From Abditibacterium sp. (GTDB lineage Bacteria > Armatimonadota > Abditibacteriia > Abditibacteriales > Abditibacteriaceae): a stretch of 64,000 nt of DNA. A program made the translations under genes and the position numbers. Shown piece by piece: positions 34,843-44,038 of this stretch. The stretch is taken from the NCBI GenBank assembly GCA_030448265.1, contig JAUJNG010000015.1:87740-151739 (forward strand). The letters are read 5' to 3'. How positions within the stretch are numbered: position 1 is the stretch's first letter; each line of letters opens with the position of its first letter. Below the pieces are notes generated by a model that ran no database searches, was not told the DNA's origin, and was given only the letters and a program-made list of their open reading frames with translations.

Positions 34843-35415
34843 ATGTTCCTCATCGTCGGTCTGGGCAATCCTGGCGCGCAATACGCCAAAACGCGGCACA
34901 ACGCGGGCTGGTTTGTGATTGATGAACTGTGCAAACGCCACAACATTGAACTGGCGAAGAAAAACGCCGATTATAAAGTGGGACTGGGGTTTGTCGGCGA
35001 GCACAAAATCGCGCTGGTCAAGCCGCAGACTTTCATGAATTTGTCGGGACGCGCGGTTGCGTCGCTCAAGCATTATCACCGCGTCGAGTTGGAACAAATT
35101 CTGGTGGTTTCCGACGATTTGAACCTTGCCCTGGGCAAACTTCGCCTGCGCGCGGGCGGCTCTGATGGCGGGCACAATGGCCTGAAATCCATCGCGCAGA
35201 TGCTGGGTTCGAAAGAATATCCGCGTCTGCGTTTTGGAGTGGGCGAACCGCCGCGCGAGGAGCGCGTCTCTTCGGGGACTGCGGGTTTCGTGCTGCGTCC
35301 TTTTAGCGCGGATGAATGGCCGCTTGTCGAAGAAACCACGCGCCGCGCCGCCGATGCCATCGAATGGTGGCTCCAAAATGATTTGGAAGGCGCCATGAGC
35401 CGCTTCAACGGTTAA
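34843..35415 (+). CDS. pth: Peptidyl-tRNA hydrolase
   Basis: A 190-residue protein with full family features: MFLIVGLGNPGAQYAKTRHN with the catalytic His near residue 19, KPQTFMNLSG, the DDLNLALGKLRLRAGGSDGGHNGLKS region and FGVGEPP. It frees tRNA from peptidyl-tRNAs that drop off the ribosome. No strong ribosome site is visible. The leader is the GA-rich hairpin. Confidence 0.97.
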   Translation: MFLIVGLGNPGAQYAKTRHNAGWFVIDELCKRHNIELAKKNADYKVGLGFVGEHKIALVKPQTFMNLSGRAVASLKHYHRVELEQILVVSDDLNLALGKLRLRAGGSDGGHNGLKSIAQMLGSKEYPRLRFGVGEPPREERVSSGTAGFVLRPFSADEWPLVEETTRRAADAIEWWLQNDLEGAMSRFNG

Positions 35416-35440
35416 ATCGAAGACAAATCAAGGAACAACC

Positions 35441-35908
35441 ATGAGAAAACTCCATCTCCTCGCCCTGCTCTGCGCCCCCATTCTGCTTTCAGGTGTTCAG
35501 GCGGCACCGGCCAAAAAGAAGGTTGCAAGGAAAACCGCCGCGAAAGTGCGCTGGCAGCCATCGTATGCGGCGGCGCTCGCCCAGGCCAAAAAAACCGGCA
35601 AACCGATCTTCGTCGATTTTTACACGACGTGGTGCGGCCCCTGCAAATATCTCGATGACGTGACCTACAAAGACCCCAAATTCGTCGCCGAATCGCGCAA
35701 CTGGGTCATGGTCAAAGTGAACGCCGAAAAGAACAACGCCAGCGTCCAACTCGCGGAAAAATTCCGCGTCGAGGGCTTCCCGACCATGGTTTTCCTGCGC
35801 TCCAACGGCAAGGAAGCGGGGCGCACCGTCGGTGGCCTACCGGCTGGCGTGCTGGTGCCGCAAATGAAGAAAGCCGCCAGAAAAGCTGGCGGTGGCCGGT
35901 CGGTTTAG
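35441..35908 (+). CDS. Exported thioredoxin-fold protein
   Basis: A 155-residue protein with a signal peptide (cleavage near VQAA at about 22) and a thioredoxin domain from about 40, with the redox pair in WCGPC at about 64-68 and the cis-Pro in EGFPTMVF. It has the layout of thiol:disulfide oxidoreductases acting outside the cytoplasm. Ribosome site AAGGAACA precedes the ATG. It lies seven bases before trpF, so they may share a transcript without an obvious functional link. Confidence 0.88.
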   Translation: MRKLHLLALLCAPILLSGVQAAPAKKKVARKTAAKVRWQPSYAAALAQAKKTGKPIFVDFYTTWCGPCKYLDDVTYKDPKFVAESRNWVMVKVNAEKNNASVQLAEKFRVEGFPTMVFLRSNGKEAGRTVGGLPAGVLVPQMKKAARKAGGGRSV

Positions 35909-35914
35909 AAATCT

Positions 35915-36568
35915 ATGCCGGTTCAAGTGAAAATCTGCGGCACCACATCGCCGCGCGACGCCCGCCTCTCCCATGAGGCGGGCGCCGATTTTTTGGGCGT
36001 GATTCTCCATCACCCGCGCTCGCCGCGCCATATCTCGCTCCAAATGGCGCGCGAAATTAAGGCCGCGACTTCCACCCCGCTCGTGGCGGTCAGCGTCAAC
36101 CAGCCCTTCGAGGTTTTACTCGAAATCGTCGAAATTTTGCGGCCCCACGCGCTGCAACTGCACGGCGACGAATCGCCCCAACTGGTCGAGCAACTCAGCG
36201 CGCGCGGTTTGCGGGTCTGGAAAGCGATTTCCGGCGACAAAAACGCGCTTTTTTCGCAGGCGGACGCGTTTCGAGACGCCGGAGCGCAGGCCATCCTGGT
36301 GGATGCGCGCGAAGAGTCGCCGCAAGGCGTCATCTATGGCGGAACCGGAAAAAGCGCCGATTGGAACGCGGCTCGTCACCTGGTGGAAAGCGGATTTCGC
36401 GTGATTCTGGCGGGCGGATTGACGCCGGATAATATCGCGCGGGCCATCGAGACGGTGCGGCCCTGGGGCGTCGATGTGATTTCAGGCGTTGAAGCGGAAA
36501 AGGGCATCAAAAATGAGGCAAAAGTGCTTGAATTCGTGGCGCGCGCCAAGGTTATTGACAGGCATTAA
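35915..36568 (+). CDS. trpF: Phosphoribosylanthranilate isomerase
   Basis: A 217-residue (beta/alpha)8 barrel. The N-terminal VKICGTT holds the general-base Cys. LQLHGDESP, LVDAREESPQGVIYGGTGKSADW, ILAGGLTPDN and VISGVEAEKGIK are all family motifs. It catalyses the Amadori step of tryptophan synthesis. It stands apart from other trp genes, which is common outside the enterics. Confidence 0.95.
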   Translation: MPVQVKICGTTSPRDARLSHEAGADFLGVILHHPRSPRHISLQMAREIKAATSTPLVAVSVNQPFEVLLEIVEILRPHALQLHGDESPQLVEQLSARGLRVWKAISGDKNALFSQADAFRDAGAQAILVDAREESPQGVIYGGTGKSADWNAARHLVESGFRVILAGGLTPDNIARAIETVRPWGVDVISGVEAEKGIKNEAKVLEFVARAKVIDRH

Positions 36569-36681
36569 GCGATTTGAGAAAATTGGGGAAGCTCTGCTCG
36601 TTTTGAACCGTTGAAACGGGGATTTCTTTTTGCTCTGCTTGTGCCCAAGATTGGGCGAGGCAGAGTTTTCGATGTTTTACA

Positions 36682-38007
36682 ATGATTGAAACTTTTAGCT
36701 TGAGCGAGGCGCTCCAGGAACTGGCGGAAAAGATGGACGAATCTCGTCCGGACATTTTGCAGCAATGGCGCGCGCGCGTGGATGGCGACCCGCAAATTTC
36801 GGCCACTTCCTCGATGACGCGCAGCCAGTTCTACAATCATATTCCCCACATTCTCGAAATTTTCGGCCAGGAATTGTGCGCGCCGTCCCCAAATCCAAAC
36901 GCCGCCTCTCTCGATGAGCGTCAATCCGATCTGGCGGAGCAGCACTCCCAGCATCGCTGGCAGCAGGGTTACAATTTGCGTTCGCTGGTGCGCGAGTGGG
37001 GACATCTCAACTTCTGCATGGTGGAGTGGTTCGATTCCCAGGCGGCGCCGGCGTCCGCGCTCGCTCAGGCCCGTCTTTTGTGGGCCGAACTGGTCAATCA
37101 TCAGCTTTCGGTGGGGGCCGTCGAACACGAAGCGCTGCTTCAAATGGAGGCGGGCGCGCGTTTGCAAAATGTGCAAGACGCGCTTGAAATGGTGCATCAG
37201 ATGGAAGAAGCGCGCGCCGAAATGCTGCGCCAGGTTTCGCACGATTTGCGCGGCGGGCTCAGCGTGGTCACGACCGCATCGTCGTTGTTGCGCAACGAGT
37301 CCATCGGCGAAGACGCCCGCGAACAGGTGATGGCCATTTTACAGAGCGGCGTGCGCTCGGTCAGCGAGATGCTTTCCGATTTGCTGGATATGTCGCGCCT
37401 CGAAGCCGGACAGGAAAAGCGCGTCGTGGCTCATTTCGACGCCGGACAACTGCTGCTCGAATTGTGTCGCAGTTCACAGGTTTTGGCCGCGTCCAAAGGT
37501 TTATGGCTGCGCCCCGACGGGCCGCAATCGCTCACCGTCGAGGGCGACAGCACCAAAGTGCGCCGCATCGCTCAGAATTTGCTGCTCAACGCGCTCAAAT
37601 ACACCCACGAGGGCGGCGTCACGGTCTCGTGGGGCGAAGCGGGCGATGTGCAGTGGGGTTTTTCCATCAGCGACACCGGCCCTGGCCTTGCGGTCTCAAG
37701 CGCGTCGCCCATCGCCCATGAAATTGCTGAAGCCACCCAACGCGCGCAGGAAGTCGAGGCCCAGCCGGCCGCCGAGTGGGAAACCAACTCACCGGCCGCG
37801 ACTGCGGAGCCGAGAAGCGATGCGATGAAAACGGCGCCGAACGCTTCCCCTCTGTCTCACCCGTTAGCGGGCGCGGGCGAAGGCATTGGCCTCTCCATCG
37901 TTAAGCGCTTGTGCGATCTGCTGCACGGCACTCTCGAACTCGAAAGTCCGCAAGGGCAAGGCTCCACATTTCGCGTGGTTTTGCCGCGCCGCTATCCCTC
38001 GGTGTAG
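36682..38007 (+). CDS. Soluble sensor histidine kinase
   Basis: A 441-residue protein with no transmembrane segment. An N-terminal helical domain (about 5-150, RsbRD-like by eye) precedes the dimerisation domain with the phospho-accepting His187 in QVSHDLRGG. The ATPase domain follows with N-box NLLLNALKY, DTGPGLA and GEGIGLSIVKRL. A Pro/Ala-rich insert occupies about 335-395, between the D and G boxes. No response regulator adjoins it. The input signal is unknown. The stop codon is the first base of a dispersed repeat copy. Confidence 0.9.
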   Translation: MIETFSLSEALQELAEKMDESRPDILQQWRARVDGDPQISATSSMTRSQFYNHIPHILEIFGQELCAPSPNPNAASLDERQSDLAEQHSQHRWQQGYNLRSLVREWGHLNFCMVEWFDSQAAPASALAQARLLWAELVNHQLSVGAVEHEALLQMEAGARLQNVQDALEMVHQMEEARAEMLRQVSHDLRGGLSVVTTASSLLRNESIGEDAREQVMAILQSGVRSVSEMLSDLLDMSRLEAGQEKRVVAHFDAGQLLLELCRSSQVLAASKGLWLRPDGPQSLTVEGDSTKVRRIAQNLLLNALKYTHEGGVTVSWGEAGDVQWGFSISDTGPGLAVSSASPIAHEIAEATQRAQEVEAQPAAEWETNSPAATAEPRSDAMKTAPNASPLSHPLAGAGEGIGLSIVKRLCDLLHGTLELESPQGQGSTFRVVLPRRYPSV

Positions 38008-38047
38008 AGAACGCGAAGCGTCAGCGAGTGAAGCCTGACTGCGACTC
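38007..38047. repeat. Half copy of the repeat found at 50110-50199
   Basis: About 41 bases match the right-hand half of the element at 50156-50199 with a few differences. It starts at the histidine kinase stop codon and contains the stop codon of the convergent DUF4127 gene. Confidence 0.75.
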
Positions 38048-39583
38048 GAAATGTACAAGCGTTGAGGCACCCGAGGTAGACAGCCGCACTCGCGGTCGGG
38101 TGGGGTTGTCTACGGTGGTGACACCCACTTCGCGCCCCCGTGCACGTGGAGAGTGCGGCCCCAGGGCCGCCAAACGTGCAGGCTTTGCAGGGCAGCAGCA
38201 AACGGCAATTTCGCGCGCGAAGTCGCCCAGTTCGCGGCGCGCGATGGCTTCGATGCCCGCCGCCTCTCCGTTCATATTGAAGGGCGAAAAGCCCTGCTGG
38301 CGCGCCGCGCTGTCCAGATGGGCGCGCACGCGGCTTTGATAGCCCCAGTCGTCCACCAGGCGCTCGAAAACGAAGTCGCGGTTGAGTTCGCGCGCCGCAT
38401 CGCGATTTCGATTGCGCCAGAGCGCCGCGCACTGCGCCAGAACCGTTCCCGTCGTGTTTCCCGCCGTGTTCCAGCCGCCAAACGCCGCCAATTGCCCCAG
38501 AACGCCGCGCTTTTCGAGCTGCGAGAGCAAAAGGTCGTCGGCGCCGTTGGGAAACGCGACATCGCACAGCGCCACCAGTTTTCCCTGCTTGATTTGAGAT
38601 TCGATGGCGTCGCAAAACGCGCTCACCTGCGGCCCGCGCGCGAGTTTGGCGGCGTCCGACTCCTCCCTTTGCGACCCGCCGAGCGGCGCGTTGACGAAGA
38701 GTTCCACATCGGCCTCATCGCCCGCGATTTGGCCGCCCATCGCCGCGATGTGCGAGTGCAATGCGTCTTCGTAGGGCACGTCCTCGAAAGCCGCGATGCT
38801 GCGCTTGCGCGCGTCATCCGACCAGTGAATCCCAAAACGAATTCCCGTGTTCCACGCCTGCGCCAGAAGCGTGAGCGCCGCTTCGTCGGCGCCAGGATGA
38901 AGCGTGAAACGCTCACACACGCCCAGTTCCCGCGCGCGCGCCATGAGTTCGTCCTGTTCGCGGCGATGCAGGCCGAACTGGGTGCAGTCCTCCTGAGTCA
39001 CCAGCAAAAAATCGAAGGTTTGCGCGGCCAGCGCCTCGATCATCTTCAAATTGACGGCGTGATTGCGCCTTCGCGCGCCCAGGTATTCGTCCAGAATCGC
39101 GGGCGGAATCTGCGCGGTCACTTCGCGTAGTTCGGCTTGCTTTTCCGGCGCGGGAAAACGCGCCGCCTCATCAACCAGACGCGCGTAGCGCGCCACATTG
39201 GAATAGTGCGGCATGGCAGCGTCCGAATCCAGGGTGATGGCCAGACGCATCAGGATGTTGAAAGCATAAACCGGCGTCTGGGGCCGCGAGCGACGCCAGT
39301 TGGCAAGGGTTTCCAGATGCGAAAGCGCGGTTTCGAGGCTGGTCGCGGTCGTGCGCGAGGCGACGAGGCCGCCATACGCCAGCATATCGACCGACACGAT
39401 GAGCGCCTCGACTGCGGGCAGGTTTTCGAGCCAGTTTTGCAGTGGCGCAGCCTCGGCGGGCGTGTTGAAATGGCCCAGCATTTCGCGCGGCGGATGAGAC
39501 AACAAATCGCCGCCAATCGCCGCGATTTCGGCGGCAAAACGGGTGTTGCAGGGGCGGTCATCGAGCGGTAAAAGTGCGATCAT
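38021..39583 (-). CDS. DUF4127 family protein
   Basis: A 520-residue protein beginning MIALLPLDDRPCNTRF, the conserved start of DUF4127. It continues with SVDMLAYGGLVASR, LVTQEDCTQFGLHRREQ and GGWNTAGNTTGTVLA motifs. The family is of unknown function, though often found with glycan genes. I chose ATG 39583, at the conserved start. The last about 40-60 residues look unlike the family, and the final ten are encoded by a dispersed repeat (38007-38047), so the native C-terminus may have been replaced. Confidence 0.88.
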   Translation of the reverse strand: MIALLPLDDRPCNTRFAAEIAAIGGDLLSHPPREMLGHFNTPAEAAPLQNWLENLPAVEALIVSVDMLAYGGLVASRTTATSLETALSHLETLANWRRSRPQTPVYAFNILMRLAITLDSDAAMPHYSNVARYARLVDEAARFPAPEKQAELREVTAQIPPAILDEYLGARRRNHAVNLKMIEALAAQTFDFLLVTQEDCTQFGLHRREQDELMARARELGVCERFTLHPGADEAALTLLAQAWNTGIRFGIHWSDDARKRSIAAFEDVPYEDALHSHIAAMGGQIAGDEADVELFVNAPLGGSQREESDAAKLARGPQVSAFCDAIESQIKQGKLVALCDVAFPNGADDLLLSQLEKRGVLGQLAAFGGWNTAGNTTGTVLAQCAALWRNRNRDAARELNRDFVFERLVDDWGYQSRVRAHLDSAARQQGFSPFNMNGEAAGIEAIARRELGDFAREIAVCCCPAKPARLAALGPHSPRARGREVGVTTVDNPTRPRVRLSTSGASTLVHFESQSGFTR

Positions 39584-39595
39584 GAGAGGGGCAAT

Positions 39596-39666
39596 AGGAG
39601 GGAGGAGGGAGGAGAGAGGAGGGAGCAAAATTAACCTCCCCCACTCCCTCCTCCCTCCTCCCTCCT
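39596..39666. repeat. GGAGGA low-complexity inverted repeat
   Basis: Repeats of AGGAGGG-type units (39596-39625) face CCTCCCT-type units (39644-39666). The right arm encodes the last residues (REEGGGSGGG) of the adjacent TPR gene. Confidence 0.7.
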
Positions 39667-40206
39667 GCGTGGTTTGAGGTGGACTTCGTTGAGCAAAGTG
39701 CGTGCGGCTTCGTGTTTGGGATTGAGCGTGAGTTCGCGGCGCAGCGCGAGTGTGGCGTCGTCGAGGCGTTCCTGCTTGAGATAGGCGACGGCCAAATTGT
39801 AATTGGCATCGGCCCAGTTGGGGCGGTCGCGCACCAACTTTTCCAGCGTTTCGATGGAGTCATCAATGCGGCCCAGCGCATCGTAAGTCGCCGCCAGATT
39901 GAGCAGGGCGATGGTGTTTTGCGGATCGAAAGCGAGAACGTATTTCAGGTGGCCGAGCGCTTCTTCGGGACGCTGCGCCAGAAAAAGCGCCGCGCCCAGA
40001 TTGAGGCGCCCTTCGAGGCGCGACGGCTCCAGTTCGTGCGCTTCGCTGAGCGAGGCAATCGCTTTCAAATACTGCTTGCGCCTCAGGTAGCGACTGCCCG
40101 CTTTCCACAGCAGTTCGGCACGGGCCGAACTGCTGGGCGCCTCGGAAACCGGAATTTCGGCTTTGGACGCGCCCTCGTCGTCAGTTTTTTTCGCAAACGG
40201 CCACAT
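39631..40206 (-). CDS. TPR-repeat protein
   Basis: A 191-residue protein. Four tetratricopeptide repeats are visible from about residue 30 (for example GSRYLRRKQYLKAIASLSEA, then GAALFLAQRPEEALGHLKYV). TPRs mediate protein-protein contacts; partner unknown. The start ATG 40206 gives MWPFAKK, and a longer frame to 40278 lacks support. The Gly-rich C-terminus is encoded by the GGAGGA repeat, an oddity repeated elsewhere in this genome. It precedes the DUF4127 gene in the same direction. Confidence 0.8.
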   Translation of the reverse strand: MWPFAKKTDDEGASKAEIPVSEAPSSSARAELLWKAGSRYLRRKQYLKAIASLSEAHELEPSRLEGRLNLGAALFLAQRPEEALGHLKYVLAFDPQNTIALLNLAATYDALGRIDDSIETLEKLVRDRPNWADANYNLAVAYLKQERLDDATLALRRELTLNPKHEAARTLLNEVHLKPRRREEGGGSGGG

Positions 40207-40288
40207 AAGATGGTCACAGTGTAAATCAGAGGCGGAAGCTGGGAGAAAATGCGAAATCTTCATCTCGGTTTGCATCACGGCCTCTTGG

Positions 40289-42145
40289 TTACGGCGTCGC
40301 GGAAATCGGCACCTGGGTCATGCTTCCTACGGTGACGCCGCCGTTGCCGCGACTGGTTTTCAGCGCGCCCGCCGTCGAGCGCACGCCTGCCAGCAAGCCA
40401 GGCACTCGGTCGGGCGCGAGCGCATCCTGGGCCAGAGCGCGCTCTAAAACCGGCCACCAGCCGCGCTGGTCGAGATGCACGGCATCGAAAATCATCACGC
40501 CCTGCGTGGCCTGTTTACAGACCGCGATGGCGCGCGCGAAATCGTCGGGTTTGTTGTTGTAATTTTCCAGATAAAGCGCGCCGTGAACCCAGGCCACATC
40601 ATTGACGACCGCATTAGAAAGCGCGGCGGCGCTTTCGACGGTCGCCTGCGGGTCGAAACCCTGGGCGAGCGCATCGGCGCGCGTCGCGACCGGATAGTAG
40701 CAGCCTGGCGAAATCCAATCGAGTTCCTGGGCATAACCGGTGCGAAAATATTCGGGCGTCATCCACTCGTAGCCGGCGTTGAAATCGTTGGCGGCCCAGT
40801 TGACGCCGACGCCATAATAATCGGAATACCACGACCCAACATAAACCCCGACCTGAACCCCGCGCCGCGCCGCGCGCACTTCGCGCGCCGCATCGCGCGT
40901 GAAACCTTGAATTGTGGCGGCGCGAAATTCCAGCCACTGTTGATAAAGCGGCCCCTGAATGACGGGCGCGAAGGGATCGTCGGCGTAGGACAGCACATCG
41001 GCGGGCCAGTTTTCGACGCGTTTGCCCAGCGTTTTTTCGAATTCGGCGCGCGCCAGATCGGAAAAATCGGTGCCGAGGCCGGAAAATCTCATGCGGTCGA
41101 AAACCACGCCGTCCACCGCATAATTTCCCGCGATTTCGCGCGCGATGCTGGTGGCATAGGCGCGCACTTCGGGGTTGTGCGGCGAAACGAACAACCCGAC
41201 TTTTTCCCACGGTGCATCGGCCATTTTCTGAAGCGACGGCACGGCGCTGAACTTCACACCCTCGCCAACGCGCAGATTGGCCGCGATCCACGCTCCCGCC
41301 GCGCCCGCGCCGGTGAGAACGCGCGCTCCTTTGGGCATCGGCAGCGCCGCGATCATCGGAGCGGCGCCCACGACGAGGATTTTGCCACCTTCATCGACCA
41401 GAGCCGAAGTGCCGTCGGGTTTAAACGAGGTTTTGGCGGCGTTGGGCGGCAGGTTGGGATTGGGTTTGGCTGCTGGATCGGGCGCCAGAAAAACCGACAA
41501 CTGACCCAATGGCGCGACTTCGTTCGGCACCGAGGGAAACGCCATTTTCTCGCCGTTCTGGGCCTGCACTGCGCGCAGCGCGTTGTAAGAGACGCTTTGC
41601 CACTGCGGGCGCGCATAGCCAGGGCCGCTTTTGAACAGTTTATGGCCGTCGGAAAAGGTGTTCATCATGGCGAACACGCTGATGCCATGACGTTTGGCGA
41701 CTTCGATGGTCGTGGCGAGACGGTCGAAGTTGGGGTCGTATTTTTTGCCTTTCCACTCCGTCAGATAAGGCGCGATTTTCGATTTGTAAAGCACTTCGCC
41801 GCCCAGAGGTTTGACATCGAAAAGCAGCGTATTGATATGCGCCCTTTTGGCGCGCAAGATGAGGGCTTCGATGCCCTGGCGCGTGGCGGTGGTGTCGATG
41901 TTGGCGGTGGCATCGACGCACAAAACGTGTCCGGCCAAGCCCGCCTGATGCGTCACGGCGTTGGCGACGCCGCGCAAACTCTCTGCTTCGAGCACGATGG
42001 GCATGTCGTTAATCGAGGTCGGGTTTTGCAAAAGGGGACGATCTATGGGCGCAGCAGTCTGCGCCATTCGAGACGAACTTTGCGCGCTGGCCAGAGCGGG
42101 CACGAGCAAAAGCGAAGCGATTGCAAAAGAATAAAGTTGGGGCAT
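40289..42145 (-). CDS. Secreted GHL10-type putative glycoside hydrolase (DUF187-like)
   Basis: A 618-residue protein with a signal peptide ending near ASAQ at about 22. It has a TIM-barrel core of the GHL10/DUF187 family: NTLLFDVKPLGGEVLYKSKIAP, FDRLATTIEVAKRHGISVFAM, VDGVVFDRMRFSG with catalytic-type Asp, and GFTRDAAREVRAARRGVQVG. A large insertion at about 190-320 looks unlike the family. The substrate is unknown. A strong terminator (42177-42215) just upstream separates it from the pseudopilin. Confidence 0.82.
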   Translation of the reverse strand: MPQLYSFAIASLLLVPALASAQSSSRMAQTAAPIDRPLLQNPTSINDMPIVLEAESLRGVANAVTHQAGLAGHVLCVDATANIDTTATRQGIEALILRAKRAHINTLLFDVKPLGGEVLYKSKIAPYLTEWKGKKYDPNFDRLATTIEVAKRHGISVFAMMNTFSDGHKLFKSGPGYARPQWQSVSYNALRAVQAQNGEKMAFPSVPNEVAPLGQLSVFLAPDPAAKPNPNLPPNAAKTSFKPDGTSALVDEGGKILVVGAAPMIAALPMPKGARVLTGAGAAGAWIAANLRVGEGVKFSAVPSLQKMADAPWEKVGLFVSPHNPEVRAYATSIAREIAGNYAVDGVVFDRMRFSGLGTDFSDLARAEFEKTLGKRVENWPADVLSYADDPFAPVIQGPLYQQWLEFRAATIQGFTRDAAREVRAARRGVQVGVYVGSWYSDYYGVGVNWAANDFNAGYEWMTPEYFRTGYAQELDWISPGCYYPVATRADALAQGFDPQATVESAAALSNAVVNDVAWVHGALYLENYNNKPDDFARAIAVCKQATQGVMIFDAVHLDQRGWWPVLERALAQDALAPDRVPGLLAGVRSTAGALKTSRGNGGVTVGSMTQVPISATP

Positions 42146-42176
42146 ACGAAGGGATTAAAACGGCACAATTCACGAA

Positions 42177-42215
42177 AAATCAACACGTTGCGCCTGGGGC
42201 GCAACGTGTTGATTT
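42177..42215 (-). terminator. Rho-independent terminator after the pseudopilin
   Basis: An 18-bp perfect stem (42177-42194 and 42198-42215) with a three-base loop is followed on the minus strand by TTTTTC. It lies 18 bases past the stop of the gene at 42234. Confidence 0.85.
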
Positions 42216-42233
42216 CAACATTGAAAGGTTTAG

Positions 42234-43019
42234 TTACTCGTTAGCAGGGTTCCAGGCGCCATACAAATTTTGCGCAGGAGAGGTAATTCTGGCTTCAGCA
42301 AGGAGAACACTGCTTTTAAGCCATTTCGCGTGTCCATCAGCAAAAGCAACGTTCACTCCATTAAAGTGGCGTCCATTGTTGCAATCGGCATTGCCAGGGG
42401 AACTGGTGGGGCAACCGGTAACGCCAAGACTTCCTGTGCCAGGCAAGTAAAACCCAAAAGCAGGATTGACCACGTTCGGGCGCCCGATGATAAAAGCTCC
42501 AGAATCAACCAGCAAGTAGGCCTTAGAAGGCGCTGCAATCCCCGATAACTTCGCAGGTAACAGAACGCCATTACTACTGGGCAGACGAGTATCGAGAGGG
42601 TTTAAGAGTGCTGCAGTGGTTGGAGTCGGCATAATATAAGAGTTAGCACCATAATTGTAATTCTGAGGCGTGCCTGCCCAGCTAATTGATGGGCAGCGAA
42701 ATACTTGCTCACTTTTATGATAAGCATATAAAGTCTGCGGCCAAAACCACTGGTTTGCCGCCCAAAACACACCGTTGGGAGGCGTTTGTCCCCCCATTTG
42801 ATCCAAACGTCCCCTTGGATATGTCTCATCATAATCCTGGACATATTGCATGGCAGCCAAGCCCATCTGTTTCATGTTGCTGAGGCAACTGCTGCGGCGC
42901 GCGTTTTCGCGGGCCCGACCAAACACGGGGAACAGGATCGCGGCGAGAATCGCTATGATGGCTATAACAACGAGCAATTCGATGAGGGTAAAACCTCGGC
43001 GCTGATTCATTTTCGACAT
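42234..43019 (-). CDS. DUF1559 type IV pseudopilin-like protein, second copy
   Basis: A 261-residue protein. Its leader is MSKMNQRRG and cleavage is expected before [20 protein letters not shown]. The stretch [19 protein letters not shown] is the same as in the gene at 24214. The body ends with the H-X9-DG signature ([17 protein letters not shown]). ATG 43019 has AGAGG upstream. Unlike the first copy it has no LacI-type site; instead its leader holds a 10-bp hairpin (43050-43072). It is transcribed alone, ended by the terminator at 42177. Confidence 0.9.
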   Translation of the reverse strand: MSKMNQRRGFTLIELLVVIAIIAILAAILFPVFGRARENARRSSCLSNMKQMGLAAMQYVQDYDETYPRGRLDQMGGQTPPNGVFWAANQWFWPQTLYAYHKSEQVFRCPSISWAGTPQNYNYGANSYIMPTPTTAALLNPLDTRLPSSNGVLLPAKLSGIAAPSKAYLLVDSGAFIIGRPNVVNPAFGFYLPGTGSLGVTGCPTSSPGNADCNNGRHFNGVNVAFADGHAKWLKSSVLLAEARITSPAQNLYGAWNPANE

Positions 43020-43049
43020 AAAACCTCTTGAAAACCACTGGATTTGAAC

Positions 43050-43072
43050 TCGCCGCTCGCTCCGAGCGGCGA
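43050..43072 (-). other. 10-bp leader hairpin of the second pseudopilin gene
   Basis: TCGCCGCTCG (43050-43059) pairs exactly with CGAGCGGCGA (43063-43072) with a three-base loop, about 30 bases before the start codon. It could stabilise or control the mRNA. Confidence 0.5.
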
Positions 43073-43384
43073 ATTCATAATATGTGTTGCAATTATAACT
43101 GAGAGCGCCGTAGAGCGCCAATCGCGCCAAGATCACATTTTCATATTAGTGATTTTGGCGAAACACAGAATGGAAACGGCGGGGAAACAGCACGTTAATA
43201 TAGGCGCTTTCTAAAGCGAGAAACGCCGGAGGCTGGCTACGGTCACACGGCTCACTACCCCGCTCTCGGTTCGTGACGAGACGACGAGAAGTTCGCTACC
43301 GTTCCCCTTCCGTGACATCAGGCAAAACGACCTCGCGCCATTTCCCTGCCGTTTCCTTTCACAATGGCACGCGCTGCGTTTTGA

Positions 43385-43517
43385 AGAAGCTGTTTTGGAA
43401 GTGCCCGTAGGGGCGTAGCGTGCTACGCCCAAGGCGTTGGAGAAGCCTTCAAATGACGCGCGCAGGGTTTTGGGCGTAGCACGCTACGCCCCTACGGGCA
43501 CTTCCAAAACAGCTTCT
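43385..43517. repeat. 48-bp perfect inverted repeat element
   Basis: Bases 43385-43432 are the exact reverse complement of 43470-43517, with a 37-base loop. The arm begins AGAAGCTGTTTTGGAAGTGC and contains the internal palindrome GGGCGTAGC/GCTACGCCC. No gene fits in it. The remainder of 43073-43384 and 43518-43576 shows no feature I can support. Confidence 0.9.
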
Positions 43518-43576
43518 AAGGAGTTGGGGAGGAATTACGTATTGAGACCGTTACACACCCCGCTTGGTGAGGAGGC

Positions 43577-43945
43577 TCAATAATCGTCTTCGTCGTCCAT
43601 TTCTTCAGCGTCGGGGCCGTCGGAGAAGGGGTCGAGTTCCTGGCCGCGAAACACGGTGACCAGAAAATCCTCGCGCGCGAAACGCGGCAGATGCGACGAC
43701 ACCACATCCTGATCGATGAGATCGACCAGATCGGCCTGCTGTTCGCTGGTGAGGTCGCGTTCGATGAGCAAGGTGGCGTGAATCAAATCCCAGCCGTAGT
43801 GCAAATCGACCTGGCCCAAACGCACTTCGTCCTGCCAGATGATGTAAACCTCGCTCGATTCGGTGCGAACCACGCGCACCAAACGCGCGCTGAGCGCCGG
43901 TTCTTCGCCGTCACCTTTTTCGGGCACGATGTCTTCGTTGTCCAT
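43577..43945 (-). CDS. Small acidic hypothetical protein
   Basis: A 122-residue, strongly acidic protein (C-terminal EEMDDEDDY). Its middle part has an alternating pattern (VYIIWQDEVRLGQVDLHYGWDLI) that suggests a beta-sheet. No known motif or signal is seen. ATG 43945 has GGGGGAAGAA upstream. It stands alone, convergent with nothing, and I do not recognise it. Confidence 0.75.
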   Translation of the reverse strand: MDNEDIVPEKGDGEEPALSARLVRVVRTESSEVYIIWQDEVRLGQVDLHYGWDLIHATLLIERDLTSEQQADLVDLIDQDVVSSHLPRFAREDFLVTVFRGQELDPFSDGPDAEEMDDEDDY

Positions 43946-44038
43946 AGCAGTTCTTCCCCCCATCGCAGTCACACGCGCCCCATTTTAGCCCCATCGCGGC
44001 GGGGAAACAACCGCTAAACGATTTAAACTGCCATTTCC

